64,000 nucleotides of DNA from Talinum fruticosum (taxonomy: Eukaryota; Streptophyta; Magnoliopsida; Caryophyllales; Talinaceae). The stretch is taken from contig JAITYX010000010.1 of the NCBI GenBank assembly GCA_021018815.1, positions 8,299,001 to 8,363,000 on the forward strand. The letters run 5' to 3'. Below, in pieces: positions 23,108-35,003 of this stretch. Below the pieces are notes generated by a model. The model was not told the DNA's origin, ran no database searches, and saw nothing but the letters and a program-made list of their open reading frames with translations. The position numbers and the translations under genes are program-made. Position 1 is the stretch's first letter. Every line of letters begins with the position of its first letter.

Positions 23108-24190
23108 AATGTTAAACTCACTGTATAGCATCTGCCTTTGGCATCACCACGATCTCCGATTACTACCTCAACCGTAAGTGGCATATACGTTTTAGTAATA
23201 TGATCTCTGGCCTGTATTTGACGTACCATTAAAGCTTGTTATAGTAGTTTGTAAATTTCCTAATTGGACATCGTTATTCTCTTATAAATCTTCTCAACTA
23301 AATTAATAACTTTAGTTAGTTTATTATTTTAAAGGGCTATACGAGACCATGAAATAATGTTTTTTGGTTCATAGGAAGTACAAAGTATTGTACAATATTA
23401 ATAACGGATGGAAAAATCAAATTTAAGATTTAATATACTCAACACCTTAGTTTTTATTTTAATACTAGGCCAAGACCTCATTAGAACATATTAAGCTTAA
23501 AATAGACTACTTTGCATTCACCTCTCCCCCTCCGATTTTCTGCATTGATTTTTCAACTTTAATTTTTGCGTTAATTTTTATCCCTTCAATTTTTCGTGAT
23601 ATGACCTTTAACTCAGATTTTTAAAAATACCATTTTCTCCTTCCTCTGACATATGGCCTAACACCTTGTCTATGTCCCCTGCCCTTATCTCTTGAATGAC
23701 ACCTCAACCTAATATTGTATAATATTAGGGCCATAGGAGTCTCAACCTCCTCCTATATGTGTGCCTTTAGCAACAATGTGGTTGAAGTACACAGTTTGGG
23801 GACCAAGTTAGTGCCATCACAAAGACACGAAAACATTGCCTAACATGGTTTTTCTTTCGTCTGGCCGCCCCTTTTTCCCTTCTATTCCCGTGTTCATTAG
23901 AAGCATTGTTAGGGGATTGATGCAAATGGCACAAACTCAAAATAGCAGGAAAAAGAAAAATAACACGTGTGAATGTTATTATTAAAACGAGTAGACTGAT
24001 AGACATTACTAAGACAATAACTTGCATGCATACTCATGCACGAAGAAAACAAGACCGACCTCATACATGCCCATAAATCATAGAAGACGTCATTATGTAT
24101 TTATACATACATGACCATAAACAATCAACCGACATCAACATTACCACGACTCCTCAAAGACTAGCTAGTTAATTAGGTCATCCGTGATCT
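23108..24190. other. Downstream flank of PLAT pseudogene A
   Basis: No complete gene. A short exon-like ORF (23229-23110, minus; reads MVRQIQARDHITKTYMPL and then VEVVIGDRGDAKGRCYT) runs into the CACTA end; I do not recognise it. From about 23930 the sequence is homologous to the 3' flanks of the other PLAT copies (GTGTGAATGTTATTATTAAAAC, GATAGACATTAC). Confidence 0.5.
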
Positions 24191-24194
24191 TGCT

Positions 24195-24880
24195 CTAGGA
24201 GGAACGAAGTGAGGACATGGCTATGATATCAGCTTCTACATTCGCGTAGCACATGTCCACCACAGCTTCCAAGGACTTAGGCGGGTAAACTTTGGATAAC
24301 CATTGATTGACATCGAATGTTGTATCTTCTATTTCATCATTTGGGTCATATACGTGTACCCTAACAGTGTCAACAAACCAATGAGGATTGTCACCAGTGT
24401 TGTCGTGGCTTAAAGTCAGTTTACAAGGCTCTACGCAGTCAGACTCAACTTTAAACTCGAATTTGTCACGAGCACCTCTTTGAAAATAAGTGCCGCTCTC
24501 CCTTTTGTACCCTTGTCTGCGAGGTTGGTTGTGGTTACAGGGCAGGTATCGCTCTTATCACACAACTTTAGACTCACCCTTGCTTCGGTACCTGCTGAAA
24601 AACGATTCCCAGTCCGTACCTCCACCACATATTTGCATTTCTACATCACCATTTTACAAGCAAGTTAGTACGTTAAGTATAGTTTGAAATTGAACACAAA
24701 ATGGAGATACATAAAATGTTGATCGTATTCCCAGTCCCTAGAATATTTGCCACTGGTTGCATAATAGTTTGAAATTAAGCACAATATGGAAGGACGTACC
24801 CAGGCAAGGGATGGAGACATGGAAGACATAAGGATGAGAAGAATGCTAAACATAAAATGATTTGATTTCATGATCTCCAT
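24195..24880 (-). pseudogene. PLAT-domain protein copy A, frameshifted
   Basis: Exon 1 (24880-24800) encodes a 27-residue signal peptide ending SMSPSLAW before GTACGT. Exon 2 (24640-24195) starts KCKYVVEVRTGNRFSAGTEA. Compared with copies B-D, one G is missing in an AAAGGG(G)AGAGC run near 24497, which shifts the frame inside the PLAT domain. Two extra bases near the 3' end give an early stop in place of the KQYGIA terminus. The rest stays close to the family (FDVNQWLSKVYPPKSLEA). A TATA box lies 104 nt upstream of the ATG (24984-24992). It is probably a recent pseudogene. Confidence 0.85.
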
Positions 24881-24983
24881 TGCTACAGAACTTGAGCACC
24901 AAGCTATTACTACTATGATCGATCAGACGTTTGATTTTATTTCACTGTGAGTTGGATGAAGAATTTTGGGCGACTGCTAGATG

Positions 24984-24992
24984 CTATTTATA
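24984..24992 (-). promoter_or_regulatory. TATA box of PLAT copy A
   Basis: TATAAATAG on the minus strand, 104 nt before the ATG. The same box stands at about the same distance in copies B, C and D. Confidence 0.7.
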
Positions 24993-25195
24993 GACATTAA
25001 AACTGGCTACATTTGAATTAATCGCAACTCAGTCAGTATTATGATGATATGTTCAACGTGGGTTGTTGGAGTGTTTTGCTTATAGGCGTACAACAAGATG
25101 TATCTGAACCTCCCAAATTTTTCTAAACAAATATTCATAGGGAGCATTTTGTTTTTACCGTATATGTATTGTAAAAAGGTTACTTTTAAAGAATA

Positions 25196-26396
25196 TCATA
25201 TATATAATATTAAAAGTTGAGTCTAAGAGATGCAAGAGTGACACGTACGATGCTTATTTGGCGATACCATTAATGATAAAATTAGATTATCTTTAAACAA
25301 CTTTATTAATTTAGTAAAAATAACCTTAATATTTTACTTTTTCAATAATGATATACTAATTTAGTAATGAAATTTTACGATAAAAATTACATTAGTTCTA
25401 TACTTCAATATTATACTATTTTAATAATTAAAGTAGAGTATAAAATCTATTTTTTAAAATTTATTTTAATATATAATTTATGTAACCTATTACATAAAAA
25501 AAATATTATAGATTTTTAATTATGATAAACTAATTTAGACATGAAATTTGATGATAAAAAAATACATTGATATTATACTTCAATATTTGCAAAATTAAAT
25601 TATTTTAAAATAATTTAGATAACTTAGTAATGAAATTTGATGATAAAAATTACAATAATATTATAATACTATACTAATTTAAAACAATTAAAGTAGAGTA
25701 TAACATGTAATTTTCCAAATTCATTTCAATATTTAAGTTATGTAACCGATTTTAAAAGAATAACTTTAAAAATAATATAATTTAATAATAAACTTAGAGT
25801 GTATAATGTAATTTTTTCAAATTCGTTTAGGTTTGAAATTTACCTAACCACCTACATAATTAAAAAATATTAAACTGTTTCAATTGTGATATAGTAATTT
25901 AGTGATGAAATTTGATAATAATAAATTACATTATATTAATGCTTATACTTCAATATTATACTCAAACATGATTAATATAAATATTATTAGCATGACTAAT
26001 ATAAATTATTACTTTTAAAATATTATTAATATTTTCTCACCTGAACTCTTGAATTTCTGTACCTTCAATGGGTGTATAAGTTACATGTTTTTAATTCAAT
26101 TTATTGTGTAATTAATTAATAATAATACTTATTTACAATGTCATTAGTGCACCGTAACTGATTTACTCCTAATAATAATGGTTATCCCTATTCCCATACA
26201 ATAAAACAAGTTATTAAAAAATTAAAAGAAATATTTTTATATTAACTATTTAAAGATAAGTATTTCCACTTATGTTTTTTAACATATTATTAGTTTTTAT
26301 TGGTATAAATTAATTAAAAATAATAAAGTTAAAAAATAAATAACTCTAAAAATAAAATTAATTAATATCCTTGCATAACAAGGGGTACAACCCTAG
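25196..26396 (+). mobile_element. Helitron-like non-autonomous element
   Basis: The start is A/TCATATATATAATATTAAAAG..., followed by a GACACGT block, a 5' pattern common in plant Helitrons. The end is a small hairpin (CCTTG CATAA CAAGG), then GGGTACAACC and CTAG before T. This fits insertion between A and T with no duplication. The 1.2 kb interior is very AT-rich, with repeated AATTTAGTAATGAAATTTGATGATAAAAATTAC blocks. No Rep/helicase is present. It lies in the upstream flank of PLAT copy A, which resumes its homology to copies B and C from about 26930. Confidence 0.6.
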
Positions 26397-29300
26397 TATT
26401 TATAATACTTGGAGTGAGACTTTTGATATGACTTTATATATCCACAAAAAAATTGTAGATATAAGCTTATGGATTACTCCATTGATTATCAATCGGTTAT
26501 GAGTTGAAAAGTCACTTGACTAGTACCCAATAAGGTTCAATTTATATAAATTTAACAAATTACAACACCAAAGCGCATGTAAAATGTATTAAACTAAGGT
26601 TTAACTGTGATTGAAGTTTATTAGCGTTTGAATCTAAATTTGGTTTGGGTCATTTGTAAGACCAATTGAGGTCTGAATCCATTCGTGTTTCAATCAGTTT
26701 GGGTATGAATGAGGTCAAGGTTTGGTTCAATCTAATTCTGGGTCGGCTCAGTTTAGATTTTAGGTCGATATCGGTCTACCTCTTTCAGTTTCAGCTCAGG
26801 TGGAAATCAAATCATTCTGTTCAACTTTCGAATTTGGGATTAATTTTACTAGGTCTAGACAAATCTGTTTTTTCTTTACCATTGATAAGTACTCTAAACA
26901 AATCCTTTTGATGAGAACAAGATAGTAAGTGCCTTAACCGAGCTATCCAAATTAATAGGTATATTTTTCTTTCTAAATTGAAATTAAATAAAAACCCTAT
27001 TCTTACTCACAAAAATTAGAGTAAAAGTATACCGACTCATTGTGATTGGTCCATTCAAATTTTTTAATCAAAATTTTATGTTTTCATGATGATATTCTCT
27101 ATCTAATTACATCATGTCTTGTCATTAAAAATTTTGTATTTATTAAATTTTGTAAAAATTGGTTAAAATTAAAATGACCTATCCCGCCATCGCTTTACCC
27201 ATTCAATAAACTTAAGAAAAGAGTGACAAAAATTCACAAAATTCACATGTCTCAACTGTCCTCTCGCTGTAGTGAGCAATCAATGAAATGAAGAAAAGGG
27301 TAAAATTGATGATAAAGTGACAAAATCCAATCGATTTCCACATTCCACAACAATTGTAGTGGTACGTCCTGAAGCTTATGCTATATATAATCTACACTCT
27401 ATGCTCCCATCGATCCTTTCACACTTAACCTCTCTCCGAGTTGTGATTCACGTTGCAAACTGTTGCACTTAATTGGACACATCTCACGAGTACCTAGCAG
27501 ATCTGCATCAGCTTCTTGCTTAAGTAAAGTCTTTATTAATGGTGCAAACTCATTGCAATGCTCCCGCCATTTAAATCTTGTTCGTATTAGTTAGTTCAAC
27601 TGATAAAATATTTGAGAATTAATAGATAGCTGTGTTGGAATGATGCCTATATCGACTTTTAAGCCTGATACCACAAATAATTAAAATATTTGGAAATAGG
27701 GCTTCAGCATTAAGCACTTCACTTCTTTGCCAATTAATCATCGTGTTGTTTTTAAAGATTTTAACAATCTCAAATACATCTCAAGTTATAATGTTCCATA
27801 ATTAATCCGTACGGGTTCATATTTTGGAAGAAGTTTCTACATATTCTGAATGATTTCGAGGTACTCTATTGTTACTGTAATTCATTTGTTCAGAAAATAT
27901 AAAAGGTTGATTGTAGGAAATTAAGTCATGAATTAAACATAAGCAACATTATCTTAATCCTTGCAGCACAAAAGAAAATGAATCTCTTGAGAAATAGGAG
28001 ATCAAATAGTATGCTAGAAATAACACTTATTAACTTGAGAGAGCAAATATACAAGAGTTTATACAAACATTCAAGAGTATGTGCGTATGTCACTTACTCT
28101 CTTAGGATCCTTTACTGACTCTAATGGTTGATGCTCTCACTTTCTGTGCATATATATATAAGTAGCTCATATTTATATTCATAGTAATTCCACCTCCTTA
28201 ATGTATGGTAGAGATTTTGACCAAGTGTCAAAATCCTAACATATAGCTAATTGATTATCTACGATATTTATCAAGATAATTGTAGAACGTACAATAATAT
28301 CTAAGATATTTCTTAGAATAATTCTATAATTATATAGATATTTCTAATGCCTAGATTTTTCTATGTAAAAATCCTATATGCTATTTTGATGTCTTGTTTC
28401 TAGAAAATGTAGTAATTTTTTTTTTCATTCTAACACAAACTTGATCAGCCTGAATCACTGGTCGGGAAGAATATCACTAGACAAAGAATCCTTCACAATC
28501 CCACAGAGTAAGTGCTCTAGGGTCTTGTTCAAAAACTCTCTTTTGATAACCCCAGTAATTTGTCGTTGTTTAAACCTCTTAGGTTATTCCTTATTCACAA
28601 ATTATACTATAAATTAGGGTTAATATATTATTTTTATAAATTCAAATTATCTTACATAATATATTATTTTATTTTTTATAATTTAGTGCTTATTTTTATG
28701 GTCATTTCTAAAAAGATTATATTCTCCCTCTCAAATTGTATTATATCACTAGATTTATACTCGTGCATTCATCATATAAGTGTTAGTCATCATTCATATT
28801 AATGAACCAGCAGTCAAGGTGCTAGGATTTTAGGTGGGTGGTTAGTGACTTGAGTTTGCATCCTTTATAGGTGCAATATTTCCCTAAATCCAACAAGGTT
28901 TTTTCTCTTCTGTAACCCCATCTATATCTCTTCGATTACTGTGCTCAAATTTCTTGGAATGAGCTTAAACCCAGTAGAGTCTAACCCATTGTTTATTTTC
29001 AATCCCATCCTAATATAATCGATCACTGACATTTTATCTAATCGATCAATTTTTGAGAGAGGAGAGAAAACTTGCTATTATATTGATGATAATAACATTT
29101 TCTATTTGAGCCTTACTTCGCTCTTGTCTTGGTTGTTGGTTTAAAATGAGTCAGACATTTTATCTAATCGCTTCAGGAATAGTTGTTTTGTACTCGAGGC
29201 ATGCATTCTAAGTATACTTGTTCAATCATCTCATTACCCAGATATTCTATCCATCCTTCATAGCATCTGGGTTAGCTAAATTAGTCTCAACAGACCAATA

Positions 29301-30190
29301 GTTTTGCTCTCGGATCTTTATTACGTACTTATAGCTAAATAAAATCTTAAACAGATTGTTTCCTTAGCAAGATTTTATTCTGCAAAAGATTTTATGATTA
29401 TCTATATCTTATATCTGACTGAAAATCCTTTTATACTTTCCTAATATTTTGTTCCTTATTTTATAGGATTGATTTTATTGATTACTTTATATTACTTTAT
29501 CTCCTGTATTATATCATACTTAAGTATCTGAGTATTTATGAAATAACTCATTTATATCTTTCTTAACGAAACTATCTCAGATTTTACACGATTATCTTAC
29601 AAATAAAATTTTTCGAAATATCTTAACTAGCTCAGTTTGTTCCAAGAAGCATAAGAGTATCGTTGAAGAGTTTTATATATGGGTGAAGGTGTGTCAAGGT
29701 TGGAAATGAAATCATAAAACCTAAAGTGTTAGAAGTGACAAAGAAGAAAAGTACTAAGATTCAAGGAAGTCAGATTTGATCATAACCATATATCAACTTA
29801 GATCGCCGAGATCAATTACAATGATCAGATGATTGAAGTACAAAAGTCTTCCCAAAAGTTGAATGATATAAAGCACAACTTCCCAAAATTTGAACGAAGA
29901 TTAAAAGAAGGATTAAAAAGAGTGCGAGAGATTCAAGCATATTTTTCTGATATAATTCATTCTCTTATAATTGAGTTAAATTCCTTTCTCATTAAAATTT
30001 CTTACAACAGAGAGTTTTAGTGAAAATTCTTTATGAGTGTACCATACTTGGTGAAATGTGAGGAGGATCATAAGAGTTAGTAAGTTCAAGTGGTCAATCA
30101 AAAGGTTAACTCAGTCTAAGTAACAGAAGTATAGTTTAATCCTAAGGAAAAGATCCTTAGGTGGTCATTAACCCGGAATGTGGATCTGGA
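26397..30190. other. Gene-poor spacer between PLAT copies A and B
   Basis: The part at 26930-27510 is the old upstream flank of copy A (shared TCTCAACTGTCCTCTCGC and TCCTTTCACACTTAACCTCTC with 31730-31900). From 27520 to 30190 I see no gene. The sequence is AT-rich, with short spurious ORFs and no recognised domain. Confidence 0.5.
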
Positions 30191-30370
30191 CCAAGATCGT
30201 TGGCAAACAAATGTATTTTGTCTCATATTTTATTTTTGCCTTATTTACTTTGATCGGTATATGAGTTTATTCTCGAATGAAGATTTGAGACTCGGATAAA
30301 AATTGTACTACCCTATTCACCCCCTAGGGTAATATGAGCTATTTGGGACTTACATTAGCAACATTTTTTA
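30191..30370. repeat. Probable old LTR remnant at start of duplicated block
   Basis: TTTACTTTGATCGGTAT, then a stretch ending ACCCTATTCACCCCCTAGGGT, resembles plant copia LTR sequence. It recurs at 55925-56045 with substitutions, so it was there before the PLAT block duplicated. Confidence 0.4.
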
Positions 30371-30524
30371 TTTGATTCTTTACTTATAGTTTAGGGTAAC
30401 GAATATTTTTATGACCAATTAATGGTTATCTTATGAAAATTTAATGGGTAGAAATTAATGCAAAAAGTTATATTAAATGCAACAAATTTTTAAGGGATGG
30501 ATGCGAAACACCTAGAAAAAGAAT

Positions 30525-30541
30525 CACACATCAAGTGTGTG
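30525..30541. promoter_or_regulatory. Conserved dyad CACACATCAAGTGTGTG in PLAT 3' flank
   Basis: This perfect-stem dyad lies about 210 nt past the stop of copy B. It recurs at 56249-56265 (C), 58179-58195 (D, CACACGTCAAATGTGTG), 33043-33059 (remnant E) and, shortened, at 23964-23971 (A). It may be part of the 3' UTR or a poly(A)-region hairpin. Confidence 0.4.
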
Positions 30542-30748
30542 AATGTTATTACTAAAACAAGTACGTACACTGATAGACATTTCTAAGATGATAACATGCA
30601 TGGATGCTCATGCAATTAGATGACAAGACCAACATTATCATATGTAACCGTAAACCCTAGAAGGCGTGATTATTTATTCATACATACATTACAACCGAGG
30701 ATAGTCCTGCATCACATTACTACAACAACTCAAAGACAAGATAGTTAA

Positions 30749-31461
30749 TTAGGCAATGCCGTATTGCTTTAGAAGGACCGAAGAGAGAACATGGCTAATA
30801 TCAGCTTGTATAACAGCGTAGCACATGTCCACCGCAGCTTCCAGGGACTTAGGTGGGTAAACTTTGGACAACCACTGATTGACATCGAAAGTTGTATCTC
30901 CTATTTCATCGTTTTGGTCATATATGCGTACCCTAACAGTTTCGACAAACCAATGAGGATTGTCACCGGTGTTATCATGGCTTAAAGACAGTTTACAAGG
31001 CTCTAAGCAATCCTTGTCATCTTTAAACACAAACTTGTCACGAGCACCTCTTTGAAAGTAAGTGCCGCTCTCCCCTTTGGCACCTTTCTCTGCAAGGTTG
31101 TCTGTGGTTACGGGGCAGGCATCGCTCTTATCACACAACTTTAGACTCACCCTAGCTCCCGTGCCTGCTGAAAAACGATTCCCAGTCCGTACCTCCACTT
31201 CGTATTTGCATTTCTACAATCACCATTTTACAAGTCAGTTAGTACGTTGATTATAGTTTGAAATTAAACACAAATTGAGATATGTAAAATGGTGATTGTA
31301 TTCCCGGTCCCTAGAATAAATACTTCGAGTTCCGCCATTGACTGCATAGCAGTTCGAAATTAAACACAAAATGAAGGACTTACCCACGCAAGGGATGGGA
31401 ACATGGAAGACATAAGGACGAGAAACATGCAAAGCATAATGTGATTTGCTTTCTTCTCCAT
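30749..31461 (-). CDS. Secreted PLAT/LH2-domain protein, copy B
   Basis: Two exons (31461-31384 and 31213-30749) with a GTAAGT donor and a TGTAG acceptor give a 180-residue protein. Residues 1-26 form a hydrophobic signal peptide (LCMFLVLMSSMFPSLAW). The rest is one PLAT domain: CKYEVEVRTGNRFSAGTGA at 28-46, YFQRGARDKF near 78-87, HWFVETVRVRI at 113-123 and FDVNQWLSKVYPPKSLEA near 135-152. Cys 28, 53, 59, 95, 99 and 157 could form three disulfides. Plant PLAT proteins are small, ER- or wall-associated and often stress-induced; the ligand is unknown. The start is the only ATG ahead of the signal peptide, 102 nt downstream of a TATA box. Length fits the family. Confidence 0.85.
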
Positions 31462-31562
31462 GGCTATCGAACTTGAGCCCAAAGCTATATTACTACACTC
31501 GATCAAAAGTTTGATTTTATTTTGCTTTGAGTTGGATGGAGAATTTGGGTGAGTGCTAGATG

Positions 31563-31571
31563 CTATTTATA
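31563..31571 (-). promoter_or_regulatory. TATA box of PLAT copy B
   Basis: TATAAATAG on the minus strand, 102 nt before the ATG, within a block conserved among all PLAT copies. Confidence 0.75.
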
Positions 31572-31579
31572 GACATTAA

Positions 31580-33040
31580 AACTTGCTGCAAATACGTACG
31601 GCCGCAGATATTCAGTGCCCTAATTGATATATCCAAGTGTTAGGTATCTTTTTCTTTCTAAATTGAAGTTAAAATGACCTATATTCAAGAAACCTAAGAA
31701 AAAAATGTCAAAAAACACAAAACTCACATGTCTTAACTGTCCTCTCGCCACAGTGAGCATTCAATAGAATTAAGAAAAGGGTCGAATTGATGATAACATG
31801 CCAAAATCCAACACAGTAATTTCAAACAGTAGTCTATTTAGATTGGTAGTGGCACGACTACATTCTATGCTCCCGTTGATCCTTTCACACTTAACCTCTC
31901 ACTGAGTACTGATTCACGTTGCTTACTGTTGCAATTCATTGGACACGTCTCATGAGTACCTAGCAAAGATTGTGGAGGATATGAGTGCACTAACAATCTA
32001 TTTTGATGAGGTTCGGCATATAACGATTCAGTAGATAACTCACTACAAACATAATCAAGATCTTATTTATTTTCATAACAAGATCTTAATTATTCGGTCA
32101 ACTCTCACATTAAGATAAACGATGGATACTATGATGAGATTGAACTTTTGCTAACATTTCATCAAACATGTGGTAGACAAGGATGAAATCACCAAATGCA
32201 AGTATAAAGCAAGATTGAGGAGGGTTAACATACTCATCCGTCCTAAAAAGACAATAAAATTAAATGAAATTTTGACCCCGTTCCTAAAATAGGGAAAAGA
32301 AAAGAAAAACGGCACATTGAGCTTGAGCACGAGTAGAAAATTTTAGCCATCAATTACATTTGAGCCCTCATTTGTTCAAAATATGGACCTAGTTTGATTT
32401 CTAGTTGGGGTTACAATGCAATTATAGTTAGGACAACTAAAATCACGACAATAGCATACCAACAATTTTTTGCAATGCGGCAAAAATTGTTACTAAATAG
32501 TATATTAGGAATTTTGGATGGGGAGCTTTGGGGATATTAGTAAAAAAGGTCCTTTTTTTCCTTTGTCATAAAAAGTATGAACTTTAACCCATTTAATGAT
32601 ATCAGAACTCGCTTAAGAGTTTACGTATCAAGTGAGGCTGACATGTGTACGACAGATTCAAAATGTTGATCTTGGGTTTTTTTAAGTTTAATAACATAAG
32701 CTTGCTGATGTGACCATTTAAACCTCAAAAACATTAATGTTAATATTTTGAGCCCGCCGTCCACGTATCAACCTCACTTAACACGTCAACTCTCAGGTGA
32801 GCCTCAGCTCTACGAACTCGTTTCTATTCTAATATCATTAAATATAGTTAAAGCTCGTACTATTTATTATGGCCAACAAAACAGTTGGTATTATTTTTGC
32901 AATTACTCCAACGTTTATATTATTCCCATCCAAACTTCCTGTAAATTAAAGTGAGGCACATTATTCTCTTATGCATCTATCTACTTAATTAAAAGAGCTA
33001 TATGACAACATGAAACAGACTTAGATCAAAATAAAAAGAA
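31580..33040. other. Spacer between PLAT B and lost PLAT E
   Basis: No gene. It aligns in pieces with 57200-58170 of block 2 (for example TGCACTAACAATCTATTTTGATGAGGTT at 31986 and 57704, and TTAAGTTTAATAACA at 32681 and 57815). About 500 bp near 32090-32650 is absent from block 2. Confidence 0.6.
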
Positions 33041-33249
33041 ATCACACATCAAATGTGTGAATATTGTTATTAAAACAAGATAGCTAAGTACGTAGACTGA
33101 TAGACATTACAAACTAATACGACAACATCTATGCATACTCACGCATGCGGACTACAAAACCAACTTCATACACAACCATAAACCCTCGATAACACGAGTA
33201 TTTATTTATACATACATTACTCGTCAAACTCCTACCGACATCAAAGTCA
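33040..33249 (-). pseudogene. Remnant E: 3' flank of a deleted PLAT gene
   Basis: This 210 bp matches the 3' flank of copy D (58176-58360) almost base for base, including the CACACATCAAATGTGTG dyad and CGACAACATCTATGCATACTCACGCATGC. It then stops at truncated copia sequence. The coding part that should follow is gone. Homology to block 2 resumes at 52362 with sequence equal to 60285 onward, so about 1.9 kb holding the gene was lost. Confidence 0.75.
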
Positions 33250-33260
33250 CCCTTCACACC

Positions 33261-34980
33261 ATGACTCTTGCTGTCTCGGATGCAAATTGGTACATAGATA
33301 CTGGTGCCACTTCACATATGACGGCCTCCTCAGGTACTCTCTCATCTTATTTTAATACGAGCAAAAATAATAACATTATTGTTGGTAATGGTAATGAAAT
33401 TCCTGTTCATGGTCTAGGTCAAGCATACCTTCCTTCCCCACATCCTCCCCTAGCCTTAAAAAATGTCCTTTATGCCCCTAACCTCATCAAAAATTTGATC
33501 TATGTGCGTCGTTTTACTACTAACAATAAAGTGTTTGTTGAATTTGATCCGTTTGGTTTTTCCGTAAAAGACCTTCTAATGGGAACAAATGTGACAAGCA
33601 CTGGAGACCTATATTCTCTTCAACCTACTTCTCTGACCGTTTCTTCCCATTCATCATCCTTTGTAGCTCTTTCTCCTAATATCTGACATAGTCGTTTAGG
33701 TCATCCGAGAGCACATGTGTTAAACTCCCTTAGGAATAATAATTTTATAGATTGCAAGCATTTCTCCCCTTCCACAATTTGTCAATCATGTATTTTTGGT
33801 AAATAAATAAAGTTGTCATTGTCCCCCTCTTTCAATTATATTTCAATGCCATTTGATATTATTCATGATGACTTGTGAACATCCCCAATTTTAAGTTCTC
33901 GCTGGTCACAAAATTGTATGTTATTATTGGATGACTATATGAATTTTCTTTGGACTTTTCCTATTGGCCACAAATCTGATGTTTGCTCTATCTTCCAGAA
34001 TTTTAGTTCTTTTATCTTTACTCAATTCCATGCCAAAATCAAAAGTTTTCAATGTGATAATGGACGTGAATATGTTAATAGCTCTTTCAAATCATTTTGT
34101 AACACTAATGGCATGATTTTTCATTTTTCTTGCCCTCATACTTTCCAGCAAAATGGCAAAGTTGAGCGAATGATTTGCACTATAAATAATATGGTTTGAA
34201 GTCTTCTCGCTCATGCTTCTCTTCCTCCGTAATTTTGGCGTCATGCTCTTCAAATGACCACTTACCTTCTCAATGTTCTTCCCCTTAAACTTCTAAATCA
34301 CTTATCTCCCACTAAACTTCTCTACCATTGTGATCTGTCTTATGCTCATCTTCGTGTTTTTGGTTGTTTATGCTATCCTCTATTTCCCTCTACTTCCATT
34401 TATAAATTGCAACCCAGATCTACTCCTTGTATTTTCTTGGGTTATACACAAAATCATTGTGGCTACAAATGTTTTGATATTTCCTCCGGCAAAATTCTTA
34501 TTTCTCGTCATGTTATTTTTGATGAGTCTCAATTTCCTTACTCCAAATTAAACTCTCCTTCTCCTAATTCTTATGATTTTCTCAATTCTGGACTTAATCC
34601 CATTTTTCTCCAAAATTGGGTATTTTCTTCTTCACCTAACCCGACTTCCTCTTCTACTGAATCTATGGTTCCCGGCTGCTATCCATCTGCCACTCTCAGT
34701 CCTGCCCGAAATGCGCCTATCCAACCAGCCCAAGTCCACCTACAAAACCCTCTCCCTCCCTCACTCGCGTCTGCTTCGCTCGGGCCCAACTGCGCCTGGC
34801 CCAACACCAAACAAATCCTTTTTTCCTCCCTCACCCGTGTCTCCTGTTATCCAGGCCCAACCCACTCTGCATCCTTCTCTCTTTCCCTCATCTCGTGCCT
34901 ACTACTAACCATGCCCAGCCCGCCTAATCATCCTCGGCCCAATCTGTCCAAACCCATCTCAATTCCGCTCAGCCCACCGT
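33261..34980 (+). pseudogene. Copia protease, GAG-pre-integrase and integrase region
   Basis: The start reads WYIDTGATSHMT (aspartic protease, DTG) with LKNVLYAPNLIKNLIYVRRF downstream, then HSRLGHP and CQSCIFGK of the integrase HHCC region near 33690-33800. The catalytic core follows at 33918-34199 (FQCDNGREYVNSSF, FSCPHTFQQNGKVER), then LRVFGCLCYP and RSTPCIFLGY (34350-34445). Stops at 33684, 33806, 33877 and 34198 break the polyprotein. The rest to 34980 is the Pro/Ser-rich spacer usual between integrase and RT. Confidence 0.85.
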
Positions 34981-35003
34981 AACCATGACCACTAGAAGCA
35001 TGC

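Noticed and set aside
34330..34982. Plus-strand hydrophobic and Pro/Ser-rich ORFs
   Set aside because: Alternative frames and the known low-complexity spacer of copia pol.
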